DNA of 64,000 bases from NCBI GenBank assembly GCA_946406115.1, contig OX291557.1:16896501-16960500 (forward strand). The letters are read 5' to 3'. The position numbers and the translations under genes are program-made. This document shows, piece by piece, positions 1 through 9,820 of the stretch; within the stretch, counting starts at the first letter, position 1; each line of letters begins with the position of its first letter. The notes beneath the pieces were generated by a model that had not been told where the DNA came from, made no database searches, and was given only the letters and a program-made list of their open reading frames with translations. The stretch comes from Apoda limacodes. Taxonomy: Eukaryota > Arthropoda > Insecta > Lepidoptera > Limacodidae.

Positions 1-123
1 CAACAGTTTGTCATTTTCTCATCTGACAGATAGCAGTACATTTTCTACCTTATGATCATTTCCTACTTTAAGGGTGGGCCTTGTGTAAATTACGAAACGT
101 TTTTGTAATTCGACTATGAATAT

Positions 124-189
124 AATTTATTTTATTTCTTTTCAGGTAAGTCGACATATATTTGTGTCAGTGTCCATTAAAAGGTAAGT
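124..189 (+). other. Candidate recursive splice site (ratchet point) with ratchet-point exon
   Basis: A pyrimidine tract ends in TTCTTTTCAG and runs straight into GTAAGT, so a 3' splice site (after base 145) and a 5' splice site (from base 146) share one junction. A second match, AAAAG|GTAAGTA, lies at 183/184 and would close a 38-nt exon, 146-183. A branch-point-like TATAAT sits about 20 nt upstream of the AG. In insects such sites let very long introns be removed in steps, and the downstream 5' site can define a transient exon. The site words and spacing are visible. Use in splicing is inferred. The sister site at 24848 has the same layout. Confidence 0.5.
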
Positions 190-239
190 ACTTAAACAAA
201 TTTCATTGCAATATCATAACACAATTACGTCAAAAATTA

Positions 240-440
240 GAGCAGGTAAATATTGTTGTGACGTTTTGACGTGACAACGTCTTATAAATTGGTTTGCCGG
301 GTGACACTTCAAGAAACTGCGTTACGCTCCGCTCACGTTATGCGCTCACAATGAGAGCGAGTGAGAGGCACGCGCCCGCCTAAGAGCGAGAGAGACAGAC
401 ATAAAATCATTGTCACGTAAAACTTTCGCCCGTATACCGA
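240..440. repeat. GC-rich block, probably an interspersed repeat fragment
   Basis: This is a GC-rich island in AT-rich flanks. It has alternating GAGCG/CGCTC words, a GAGCGAGTGAGAGGCACG stretch and a GACGT/ACGTC near-palindrome around 260-281. It resembles repeat fragments I associate with lepidopteran genomes, but I cannot name the family or see termini. It could also be a promoter-like CpG-rich patch. No TATA box, initiator or downstream open frame supports that. Confidence 0.3.
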
Positions 441-1326
441 CTTTATACGTTTTAATAGCTATAACAGTTTCTTGATTAATTCAATTCTAAATATTTAGAT
501 AAATTATGATTTGTGCTATAATTACTACATCGTTTCTATTACATTTTGAGGTTTTTATTATACTCTCACTTACATTAATACAAGTATTTATATATTTACT
601 TTAAACATTTTAACAGACTATTTGTCACTTTTAGTTTACCATCGTAAACTTAAGTTTGTAACAATTCCATTCCGTAAATGCTTTAAATGCTTGCACAAAA
701 ACGCCTTACGTTTTTGCCTTACTCTTCCCCTTAACAATATTGATATTAGTTTGTTATTCCAATTCCATTTTAGTTTTCAATATATTAAAGTCTCTAGCAG
801 AAAGGCTGCATTTACGTTCGTGCAATCCTTGCATCTGCATTTAAAGCAGACACGTCCTGACTGCCATCCCGGAGATTTTTATGTAAATTCCATACAATGC
901 AGAGATGGAATGTCCATCACTGCTTTTCCGTTGGTTTGTTTTCCTCTAATTTGAATGTCTGATGTTCCAATGTACGACTGTAATCGTTTTATTCTTACTT
1001 CAATTCTGTTATAATGTAAGCATATTATATCGTGCTTGGAGACGATTCTGATGAACCTTGGAGTTACATTTAGACCAAAGACTTGGTCGGGCATTACTAG
1101 GTAACTGCTCAAGACTGCTAAGACTTTGCTGTGTAAATATTAGAACAAGACCACGTTGAATCAAAGCAACATTTAGTATACTGAAACAATTTAATTTTTC
1201 TTTACATTTGAAATTGGTATCTAGGTAAACAAGGGTTTCATACTATTCTTTAGTATTTGGATCGTTCTCACAATCTCTTAGATCGCAGTTTTTATTTCGT
1301 TTAGGTAGTATGTCGACCTGACTATA

Positions 1327-1360
1327 AACATCGTCTAAAATTAACTTTTTAGACGATGTT
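1327..1360. repeat. Perfect 14-bp inverted repeat with 6-nt loop
   Basis: AACATCGTCTAAAA at 1327-1340 pairs exactly with TTTTAGACGATGTT at 1347-1360 around the loop TTAACT. The right arm is not followed by a long T run, so it is not an obvious terminator. It may be a remnant of a palindromic transposon end. Function unknown. Confidence 0.75.
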
Positions 1361-1560
1361 ATAAGTTTTTCATCAAATAGTTATTTGATATTTTATGTTT
1401 AGTTTTTTGGATAATTTGATATTTCCAATTATTTATTTTACTTATCATTGTTTCAAGAGCTCTTTTGTTTTTATATGTAGGTAGATGTATACTTAATATT
1501 CTTTTTTGGTTGATAACATAAATATATAGTGTCGTATCTGACACAATATACCTTAGGCGA

Positions 1561-1592
1561 TGGGCTCACACACATCATAATGTGTGAGCCCA
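1561..1592. repeat. Perfect 12-bp inverted repeat with 8-nt loop
   Basis: TGGGCTCACACA (1561-1572) and TGTGTGAGCCCA (1581-1592) are exact reverse complements around CATCATAA. It is GC-richer than its surroundings. No flanking duplication is evident. Confidence 0.75.
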
Positions 1593-2765
1593 TATATATT
1601 ATCCGGGGAGGAAACAGGGGAATACGTTTGTATGGGGAAAAGCATCCTAAAATTTCCTTCAAATCGATAAAACCTATTTTCGTTATATGTTAAACGCACT
1701 TTCTTGATCCTTACAAAGATCTTCATTGAGCCGTTACACAATAAACGCTGAATTATCTGCTCACAGCTCTTACCTTATTGAAATTGGTTTTTTCCTTACA
1801 AATTCCCGTTGTATAATCAACGCTTCTCGCGTGTTTTTATTGATTCTCCCAGAGCAAAGTCCCCCTTTCCTCTCCCTACAGCTTTTAAGGAAGCTGGGCT
1901 GGAAGCTGCCTCCTACAGCGCATTCATAATCGTATCGACACACATGTCAGTTTCAGAAATGTAAACTCTACCTTAATTTAAACTCAACACGGTCTTTTTT
2001 ACCGTAAATTGTCTCCTGAAAGAATGATACAGAAATCGTGCGTTACCCGCCGTGAGACATTAAGCGTCATATAAATTACATTAGCATATAAATAAAGTAT
2101 TTTTGTTGTGTCGGTCCGTAGAGTCTGGATCTTTTACGATTGGGTCCAGAGTAAAGCCACGACGTTTTTGTTCTCCTTTTTAGATATATCCACCGTCTTA
2201 ACGACCACAAGCAAATACGCAGTATCGATATACATTTATTGCTTACGCGAGCTCATAAATTATTCCAATTGAAACAAGAAATTAATTTAGTTATGGAAAA
2301 GGACGTAGAGCACGTAGGTATGTAATAAAAACAAAAATTTTACTTTGCGAGTTTTTGTATTTATTATTGATTTGGTTGAAATTTTTTTGATTCTATTTTT
2401 TTTTTCATTTAACAAAAGAATTATTCATATCGATTTGTCTTTAACGCTTCACTTTAAAAGAATGCAGTCAGTCACCTTTGATAAATCGACAAACGTCGAC
2501 ATGACGGTCATGGTGCCGCGACAAAATGTACAACTACTTGCTAGATATAGCACGGACGTGAAGCAGGAAGAATTTCTTTCAATGACCAGTCACTATTTGT
2601 CTCTGTTGCACGCGCATAATTATTTGCCGTCACGCTCGCACAGATACGATGACCAACCGCTGTCATCAGAAATTATTACTATTTTGACAACTGAGGCTAT
2701 AATAGGCTAAAAAGTAAAAGGTCAATGTACGAAATTCTTTGTGCTTTGCGTCCGTGCTATATAGG

Positions 2766-2806
2766 ACCCGACTATCCATAATCTGACGATATTATGGTAG
2801 TCGGGT
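2766..2806. repeat. Near-perfect hairpin, arms of 16-17 bp
   Basis: ACCCGACTATCCATAAT pairs with ATTATGGTAGTCGGGT, with one bulged base and a loop of about 8 nt. It sits in a small GC-richer patch. It could be a MITE remnant or an unannotated small hairpin RNA. Nothing in the sequence decides between these. Confidence 0.65.
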
Positions 2807-2924
2807 GCGCTCGTCCCCGTCTCACCGCGCACATTACCTTCGATGGTTAACTGTACAAATGAAATTAATAATAAAAATAATAAATAGTATTGATTAAATT
2901 ATAAAAATAATTATTAATGTAACA

Positions 2925-3108
2925 GACAATAGATACAAATACATATATATATATATACTTTTTTTATAAAAACATACCTACATATGATACATAGAAAACA
3001 CCCAGCCTCAAGACAAACACAAATAATAATTGTTTTTCTTGTGCGGGACTCGAACCCACGCCCCACTAATCAGCAGTCGAGTCATTTATCCACTGAGCCA
3101 CGGAGCTC
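2925..3108 (-). repeat. tRNA-derived SINE (subfamily with CTCCGTGGCTCAGTG head)
   Basis: Read on the minus strand, a tRNA-like head starts near 3108 with GAGCTCCGTGGCTCAGTGG (box A-like). A box B, GGGTTCGAGTCCCGC, lies around 3045-3060. The body then carries GTTTGTCTTGAGGCTGGGTG, followed by an AT-rich tail with an (AT)n run at 2943-2957. The same body follows a different head in the copies near 17.1 and 20.6 kb. It is not a functional tRNA gene because the fold is incomplete and a SINE body follows. Confidence 0.75.
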
Positions 3109-3174
3109 TTATTTAATCTTTTAGCTGTACCAGTACCAAGGTACCGATAAATATTGCTGAATTTTTGCAGCATT

Positions 3175-3290
3175 TAAACTTGGGATGTTCTTCAAGTATA
3201 AAGCCCCTTTGCCAGTTACGGACAAACTATAATATACCCCCTTTCCTAGTTACCGACACTATAAAAAGTAAGTCAGTATTGGCCAAGAAT
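3175..3290. repeat. Interspersed repeat fragment (ACTATAAAAAGTAAGTCA family)
   Basis: The words CCAGTTAC, CCCCTTTCCTAGTTACCGAC and ACTATAAAAAGTAAGTCA recur in related form near 9770-9820 and 40660-40700. This is therefore a fragment of the same dispersed repeat. No coding content. Confidence 0.5.
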
Positions 3291-3506
3291 ACAATTTAAT
3301 AAATTACGTGACCGCAATATTTTAAAACACTAACATAAGATGCGCATCTACTTAAAATAAATGTGTATTGTAAAAATTGTTACAATATGAAAACTCGTTC
3401 CCATTTCTGTCTGCCCATACTCGGTAACCAATCCTTATACTGAATGATTGATTATTTAAAACAAGAACAAACGCAATTTGTAATCGCAAAGGTTAAAAGC
3501 AATTAA

Positions 3507-3557
3507 CATTCCTATTTGTTCAGGTAATACAATTTGTGTAACATTGTAGTTGTAAGT
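3507..3557 (+). other. Weak ratchet-point-like site
   Basis: CCTATTTGTTCAG|GTAATA at 3523/3524 is a modest 3' splice site fused to a weak 5' splice site. A GTAAGT lies 28 nt downstream (from 3552). The pyrimidine tract is short and GTAATA is a poor donor. I list it only because the layout echoes the two stronger sites. Confidence 0.15.
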
Positions 3558-3639
3558 AAGAAAAGTAGATCGCATTGTTTCTCGGGCAAAAATCTGATGG
3601 GAACGAGAATCGATAGATGACGATATTGGCATTGCTATA

Positions 3640-3725
3640 GCTATTGTAAGCCCCACTCCAGGGGTCTGGGGTATATGCCTCGCCCTAGAGGAGGCTTCGA
3701 CCATAGTCCAGCGCGCTGACTTTTT
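3640..3725 (-). repeat. Retroposon (LINE/SINE) tail fragment
   Basis: On the minus strand this reads GCGCTGGACTATGGTCGAAG and continues into a CCTCTAGGGCGAGG-like segment. It is a version of the 'GTGGACTATGGCC' motif typical of lepidopteran retroposon 3' regions, seen also near 13.6, 41.9, 49.8, 56.7 and 57.5 kb. It is truncated at both sides. Confidence 0.5.
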
Positions 3726-4742
3726 TTATTTTTTAATAATGAGTCTACTTTCAGCACATTGTAGATGTTTTCATTCTAGTCAGTTTAAAAAAAAATGTCT
3801 TTAAGTGAAAATAAAATAACGCTTTTAAAATTGACTCACATCTCAGCATCATCAGTAGCTTTTAGATAAGTACAACATACATAACTATGTGTTTCAAAAA
3901 AGTTTGGCCGATGATCAGGTGCCATATTTGTGGCCATAATCCGCAACTAGTACTGAGCACCAAGTACATCCTAGCAATTTACGTACAATGTGGCGCCAAT
4001 ATCGTGCCAGACCATCAGCAAATGTCATTTTATACGCATAGTATCATATAATTTAATAAAGAGTGCGTCTATAATAAGTAAAGAGACGGCACTATATAAT
4101 TGCTGCATAGTGTAACGGCGACAGTCAACTCGGAAATCTTGCGAAAAATCAATAAATCGTCGTTTTAAAAAAAAAAGAATCAGAAAATTGATTTGATCAT
4201 TTTAAGAATTTGTTATTTACTATCAGTAGGTTTAAAACAATCACAAAAAAGCCATTCGTTTTAAAGATCCAATGGAAAAATGTTTGCAAAATAAAACGTA
4301 TAGAGTAAAATGTCAAAAAACGTGTTTTGACGTTCGAGCGATTATAAATTATGAGTGCAAGTTTGCTGGTTTTTTTATTAAACTCATAAATAACATACAC
4401 ACTTAGATCTTCTAGGTCGACAAACATTATTATTTTTACATACATATACCGACCCTTAACAAGGCAAAAACATTTTTTTTTAATTTCTAAATGTTTTGTT
4501 TTTGAATTGCAAACGAATTTACTTCATAAATATAAACTTGCTAAAAATTATATCTCATGCCGATTCATTGTATTAAAGGATCATTCATTCTTCTACAAAT
4601 TGATTAAATTGAATGAAGACTAAATATTTCATAGTAACCTTGTTTAAAATTGTGAATTTGCTTTTTTATAGTTTATCTTTTTGTCTCTTTCCTGGATTAG
4701 TTTAATCACTTTACGTTACTTGATTATAGCCGTGTAATATTG
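3726..4742. other. AT-rich stretch, nothing recognised
   Basis: The sequence is AT-rich with several homopolymer runs. I see no gene, repeat family or structured element that I can support. Confidence 0.5.
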
Positions 4743-5245
4743 CTATAGTACATTACCGTACACACAAACGCAGTGTAACCGGCTGATAGTGAATATGCGG
4801 GACGAGGCATAGCCGAGGCACGCATCACAGATTCCGGTTATGCTCAGTTGTGGCCAAGGCTTTTGTGTAGTGCTTTTCTCAAACATGCGTGTAAAAAATC
4901 TATTAAGTTGACAACTGGATTGACAATAATAAAAATAGTTTAGGTAATTTTGCCGCCAATTCGCCGCGTTCAAATGTCGATTTCTTATTTTACTTTTCAA
5001 AATAATTTAATGGCGCATTCTTTTTTTTGTGCCAGGACGTAATTTAAAAAAAAAACTTTATAAGTTATCTGTTTAGTTATCAATGTTCGGGTTTAAAAAA
5101 TTTCGTTCCATTTTTCGAGCGCTTGCTCGTAATATAAAACATTGCGGGTTGCTCTCTGATACTTTACTGCAAGAAAGATTTATCACAAAAAAGCTAGTGC
5201 AAGACACGGTCACATATCATAGCATGTTCGAGAAAAATAGTATAG
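4743..5245 (+). repeat. Copy 1 of a ~500-bp dispersed element
   Basis: This segment aligns over most of its length with the reverse complement of 42350-42892. Shared words in order include ATAGTACAT, CCGGTTATGCT, AGTTGTGGCCAAGG, AATAAAAATAGTTTAGGTAA, TCGCCGCGTTCAAATGTCGA, TTTAATGGCGCATTCTTTTT and TTATCAATGTTCG. Short overlapping open frames (4743-5000 minus, 5083-5295 plus) exist in both copies but do not resemble a transposase. It is probably a non-autonomous mobile element. I could not fix its ends or a target duplication. Confidence 0.7.
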
Positions 5246-5324
5246 ACGTTTCTAGAATAACTTTAGAACAAATTAGTATGACTGTTTTAGTATAACTGGA
5301 TATATGGATCAAACATATAGACTA

Positions 5325-5800
5325 CCTACTAGCTTTTGCCATCGGCTCTGGCCGCGCTAACTTCGGTTATCGGCGTGGAATTCCTACGGCAAGTCCATAA
5401 TAGCTATGGTTCGTTTACGTGGAATTTTGTTATAGTTAAACCTGTCGGAACATTTAAATGTTAAAGGCCCTCTTACAGCCCACTAGCGCCGCCATTAGAT
5501 ATCCTCAATTTAATCTTTTAGATATTTAGAAACTATATAAAACCTGCTAAAAGTAACATGACTAGTTTTATATTAGCAACATTTGGATTTTAAAAATTTG
5601 TTTTCTACGAAGAGAAAATTGAGAATATCTAATGGCGGCGCTAGTTAGCTGCTGTATGTCCCTTAAGGTAAAAAAAGCCTACGTCCTTCTCCGTCTTCTT
5701 AATTATCCCAATTTCAGCCCAAGTGGAGTCTCCCTTGGTACGTGAAGGAAAGATGAGCAAACTCATTTTATAATATAATATAGTAAGTATAGGGTGTAGT
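5325..5800 (-). mobile_element. Helitron-like (Lep1-type) copy, split by a MITE
   Basis: The plus strand begins CTAGCTTTTGCCATCGGCTC and carries GGCGTGGAATTCCTACGGCA and GTTATAGTTAAACCTGTCGG. The other half resumes after 5666 with AGCCTACGTCCTTCTCCGTC. Together these match the reverse complement of Lep1-type elements. Between the halves sits the TTAA-flanked MITE at 5465-5662. Removing it and one TTAA restores continuity with the uninterrupted copy at 48024-48290. Confidence 0.75.
5465..5662. mobile_element. TTAA-flanked MITE (piggyBac-type) nested in a Helitron-like copy
   Basis: This is a 198-bp element flanked by TTAA on both sides (5461-5464 and 5663-5666). Its terminal inverted repeats are about 47 bp long and diverged at the outer tip. 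Both contain ACTAGCGCCGCCATTAGATA and end near CTCAATTT. TTAA duplication is the hallmark of piggyBac-family transposition. No transposase is encoded, so it would be mobilised in trans. A solo end is at 31573-31612. Confidence 0.8.
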
Positions 5801-6157
5801 ATACCAAGTATAGATAGCTTAAACAAAATCCTTGTAAATAGTCTATAAAGACAAAAGAAGTATATTAGTACGTACATATTATTTCGCAAAAGTGATTCCG
5901 CTGAATAATATAGGTAGATGTTCTGACCTTCAGCCTTAATACCGAATTGACAATTCAAGTAGCTAGAGACACGTGTAACCACCAACCCCCCTAAATTTAT
6001 TCCCAGAGGTATGACGTTCAATCATTCGACTTATTTAATATTATGTGTATATGATTGTTCCATACCTTCGAAGATATACATAATATTTAGCGTTTAATGC
6101 TTATAAACGTGCGGTTGGGAAAATTGAAAGGAGGTTTTATCTTTAGTTGATATATCC

Positions 6158-6430
6158 CTAATATTATAAATGTGGAAGTATATCTAGATGGATTGATGGA
6201 TTCTTATTACTTAATCACGCTTCAACCACTGGACGGATCAAGATGAAATTCGGCACATGTAATGTATAGTGTTAGGTTCTGGAAAAGAACATAGGCTACT
6301 TTTTATCCCGAAAAATACAAAAGATCCTGTGGGAACTATAACCGAGCTATAGCTGCTTGTTTGGTTATACCAATTCAGAAATTCCATACCTGTAACCGAA
6401 AGGGCGAGCGGAGGCGACGCATGCAAAATT
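6158..6430 (+). mobile_element. Helitron-like (Lep1-type) element
   Basis: It starts at TAATATTATAAATGTGGAAG and contains TTAATCACGCTTCAACCACT, ACATAGGCTACTTTTTATCC and GATCCTGTGGGAACTATAAC. It closes with a GGCGAGCGGAGGCGACGC tail. The length (~270 bp) and word order fit complete Lep1-type copies. The minus-strand open frame inside it (6238-6426) is a by-product of the repeat. Confidence 0.75.
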
Positions 6431-6562
6431 AAGTGATAGAATAAATATATTTGGTTAATTATTTAATTAAAAATCACTACCTTGGTAATTAAGCTTAGAA
6501 GAAAGAAACATTTGTTTCTTTATATTGGACAATAATTATAGTTCAATCATTTGTGAATAGTA

Positions 6563-6690
6563 CAACAAACTTTTCTGACCCGGTGCGGTGGTCAAAAATC
6601 AATACTACAGTCGCTATATTGAAATAGTGTGACTTTTCTACGACACAAGCGACCAAACACCCAAAGTTAGAAGATCAGAAAAGTTTGTTG
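6563..6690. mobile_element. Small TIR element (MITE-like)
   Basis: CAACAAACTTTTCTGACC at 6563-6580 and GATCAGAAAAGTTTGTTG at 6673-6690 are inverted repeats with one mismatch, bounding 128 bp. The interior contains TACAGTCGCTATATTGAAAT. A diverged copy with the interior TACAGTCGCCATATTGAAAT lies at about 30893-31028. No target duplication was resolved. Confidence 0.6.
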
Positions 6691-6744
6691 GTTATACATG
6701 TCGTGGTTAAAAAACCTTAAAATAAAATGAGATTGATTTTTTAT

Positions 6745-6955
6745 CTTTATCATCATCATATCAGCTTATTTTCGTCCTGCTGCTGAACCTAATCCTTCAG
6801 CTACTATCGGCCACCCTCTGAAGCTCATCTGTCCATCGAGCTGAAGGTCGTCCCACGCTTCGCTTTCCGTTTCTGATAGATTACTCCACTCTGGGTCACG
6901 TCTGCTTCAACTGCCTTCAGCCAGTCAGTCCACTGCCACTTCAAATTAGTAAATA
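6745..6955 (-). repeat. LINE/SINE 3'-region fragment
   Basis: The words ATCATCATCATATCAGCTTA, CTGCTGAAC and GGTCGTCCCACGCTTCGCTT belong to a very common lepidopteran retroposon tail, here in minus orientation. It is 5'-truncated with no open frame. Family assignment is from memory only. Confidence 0.55.
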
Positions 6956-6959
6956 GTAT

Positions 6960-9055
6960 ATTTTAGAGCCATAAAGTATATTTTAGAGCTTTATAAATAA
7001 AAAATAAAATATGTCGATGTATTAAATAAAAATTTAGAATGTTTGTTCGTTAAAAAGCAGCTGAAAACAAATTGTGGCGCAGTTGGTTTCTAAGGTTTAA
7101 AAGGCTTTTTAATGATAAAACAAAATGTGATGAATGAGGCCAATAAAAGACACGATGACAACTTTTCTCATTAACCTATTTAATTTGATTTAAAAACAAA
7201 ACTGATCAAAGCTAAACCACTTTGCAAAAGAAATGAGAAATTTTTAATCAACTCTTTGATCTAAAACATTTTTTTTAATAAAAAATATGAAATAACTAAA
7301 GCTCCATTTACATTAGATATATCGTTTTTTTTGTACGCATTTTTTATTCGAAAAAAGAAGAAAAGTAATTTAAGCCCAGTCCTCTCATTTATCATTCAGC
7401 ATCATTACAGAGATGAAGAGACCAAAAGATTGCCTTACGAAGAACAAATCAAAAATATATGCACCCTTCCCCCTACGTGACGTGATTTTCAAAAGACAAT
7501 TTACATGAGAACCGCACCTCGTCGCGTGCTACGATTTTTTATGGAAATCGGGCTATTTAGATATATTCCTAGACATTTCTCCGGGTCCACCAGGGAGGCA
7601 TTAAAAATGTGGCCAATTTAAAAAGCTTTGGCATGCGCCTTGAATGCTTTGTGTTTAACAAATTTTCAATTGATTCAGCTTCCCTATACCTTACTGTTCT
7701 TAATATTTATAATTTATCTCATCGAAAATGTTTTAGTAATTAATCTTTTGACTGCATTTTGACATGAAAATATTTATTTACACTAACGATTTAGCTATAG
7801 AAATAGCATGTATGAAATAATTCTTTAAAGATCCTAAAAGAATGTTAGAGATCTTCAGAAAGTAATAAACGAAGAAAGATTATTTCCGTGTATGTATATT
7901 TATATTTGTATTTCTTAATTCTATAAAGATTTTGTGTATTTGTAGGATTGGTCTAAGAACTAGGACTTAATTAGTCACTTGGAGCTGTTAGTAAAAAAAA
8001 AATCATGCATGTGATAAAGTAAGTATGAATTAAAACTTATTTATTGTCCTATTGACTCATAGCCATACCATAACCAACCATAACCATACACTCCTAGGCA
8101 GTATTGATGTGTTTTCAAAAAATTCAACTCTAAAAGGAGTGAAACGAGGCATCAAAGTTTGTATAGGAAAAGTTTATACTATGTATACTTAATAGAAATA
8201 GTTTATACTCGATTTAAAAACGGAATCAAGCAAGCGTTACAGATACTTTTAGATTATTCAATTAAAATGAAGTTAGGTACAAGAAGTTGTTTTTCTTCAA
8301 TATACAGATATCTTACTTGTTTTTATGTGTTGTTACTTTTAAAACAAATTGTCTGAGAACACATTAATGTCGTTCATCTTTAAATTGATTATTTTTTATT
8401 CAATTATCTCTAATTTTTTTTTAAATTAAAACAAAAAGTAATTGAAAATCACAAAGAGCTTTATTATTTATTAAGGTATACCAAAACTAACAGTGAAAGA
8501 TAGTGACGCTCACACAAAGCAGCATTTTTCCAATTTCAGGCAAAATTATAATACATTCTGCGTACGACGTCCTTCGTCGTATCACTATTTATATTAGGAA
8601 GCCCACTAATGCCTCCATTCCTTTCCACCTCCGCCTTTCCATTCCTCCACCTCGCCTGATACGTATTTTTTCATAAAGCCTTCTTATCTGTGATTTCGGG
8701 TCCATTTCATTTGAATGTTCAACAGTTACCGTAGTTTCGCACGATAATCGTATATTATCATTATTATTTATTCCTATATCTACTACGCAATATAACAACT
8801 TTGCCTGATACATACCAGGCAAACATTTTGTCTGAACTTCCCCAAAAAGTTTTTCCTTTAATTGCCTAAAATAAAAAGAGGATAATTTTTAAGAGAGATT
8901 GAATCTACTAAGTGTAGTTTACTTTATTCTGTTATATAATGAATTAAACCTTCTTATTACCTCGGCGTCAGTTACATTAATTAATATTCCTCCCACCGAA
9001 CTGAAAGAAGACTCCCTGGATACCTACAGTGTGTAGCCCATCCCTATCACATCCT
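6960..9055. other. AT-rich stretch, mostly unique
   Basis: I see no gene. The patch at 7440-7620 is less AT-rich (CCCTACGTGACGTGATTTTC, CTCCGGGTCCACCAGGGAGG) and could be a regulatory element. At 8580-8660 there is a C/T-rich low-complexity run (CCTCC/CCTTTCC). Around 8130 a short GGAGTGAAACGAGG resembles part of a dispersed repeat. Nothing else stands out. Confidence 0.45.
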
Positions 9056-9059
9056 TATG

Positions 9060-9260
9060 TACACACCGGGCTTGCCTATCGCGAAGTCTGCTCGCCCGCC
9101 CTAATGAGCTTAGCTGAAGGCGTCGATGAACAGTTTTTCGTAAGTAATTAAACTGCTACACGCATGCGCCAACCACGCCCCGCCGCGCAGCCTCATCCCC
9201 CCCACATCCCTTACCCACCACCCCGGTATTTAATTACTGCCAAGACATTACCCCTTAATG
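9060..9260. promoter_or_regulatory. Candidate cis-regulatory island with homeodomain sites
   Basis: A GC-rich island (GCTCGCCCGCCCTAATGAGC, CGCATGCGCC, CGCCCCGCCGCGCAG) is interleaved with TAAT-core words: CTAATGAG, AAGTAATTAAACTG, TATTTAATTACTG and CCTTAATGG. This mixture is typical of conserved developmental enhancers and unlike the repeats nearby. Conservation was not tested. The call rests on composition and motif clustering. Confidence 0.3.
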
Positions 9261-9519
9261 GCCTTATATACGAAAGTAAAACATAATTACATTTCAGGCT
9301 GTTTTATGTTTACTTTCACTTTACGAAATGAAAAAAGGTTATGATAAACGTAATTTCTGTTAGGAGCTTGAGCACGGATCGAATTATCAAACGGTCATTA
9401 AATTCAGTTTTTGGATTGATTTTTAGTCTCATATAAAGACCTACTAATGAGTCTATTATTTTATTTCTAAATCAATTCATTGATTGGCAAGTTTTTTAAT
9501 GTATAAATGATGTGTGTAT

Positions 9520-9820
9520 ATCGTCATGGTTTCAATACCTAAGGGGGTAACCAGCGACTGGACACACACCCACATCAAAATCAAAATGTATGTCATGTCA
9601 AGGGGACAACCGCTTTTCACCAACCACTTAAGTTCTGCGTGACAGGTGTTAAGTCCAATCGGCGTCTGATAATGATAGAATTTCTGGACTACAGTGCCTT
9701 AACGTATATTCCACTCCTCGTAAACCACCATCTTGAAGAATTATAGTGGTAAAATGTATTATACTCACCCCTCTTTCTAGGTCTTGACGTACTATAAAAA
9801 TTAGGTAAGTCAAAATTGGA
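9520..9820. repeat. Dispersed repeat, same family as 40408-40700
   Basis: Ordered shared words with the 40.5-kb copy are GGGGGTAACCAGCG (there GGGATAGCCAGCG), ACCAACCACTTAAGTTCTGC (there ACTAACCACTTCAGTCCTGC), GCGTGACAG and GTAAACCACCATCTT. The end resembles 3175-3290. It is about 300 bp with no open frame; class unknown. Confidence 0.65.

Larger units (their letters stand above)
441..2900. other. AT-rich non-coding stretch with three hairpins
   Basis: I see no gene here. Open frames up to about 120 codons exist (for example within 2345-2710) but they lack recognisable domains and good start or splice context. The only clear structures are the hairpins at 1327-1360, 1561-1592 and 2766-2806, listed separately. 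Confidence 0.6.

Noticed and set aside
2345..2710. 121-codon open frame on the plus strand.
   Set aside because: The frame begins without a standard start, is hydrophobic from AT-rich sequence at first, and shows no domain or splice context.
4743..5295. Protein-coding similarity between the 5.1-kb and 42.4-kb open frames (both begin MF-FKK).
   Set aside because: The similarity is explained by DNA-level homology of a repeat. The frames are not maintained and are interrupted differently.
6238..6426. Minus-strand open frame of 62 codons.
   Set aside because: It is the translation of a Lep1-type repeat and recurs in similar form in other copies.
9800..9815. TTAG|GTAAGT as a ratchet point.
   Set aside because: The upstream sequence is A-rich, not pyrimidine-rich, and the word belongs to a dispersed repeat tail (ACTATAAAAA-TTAGGTAAGTCA).
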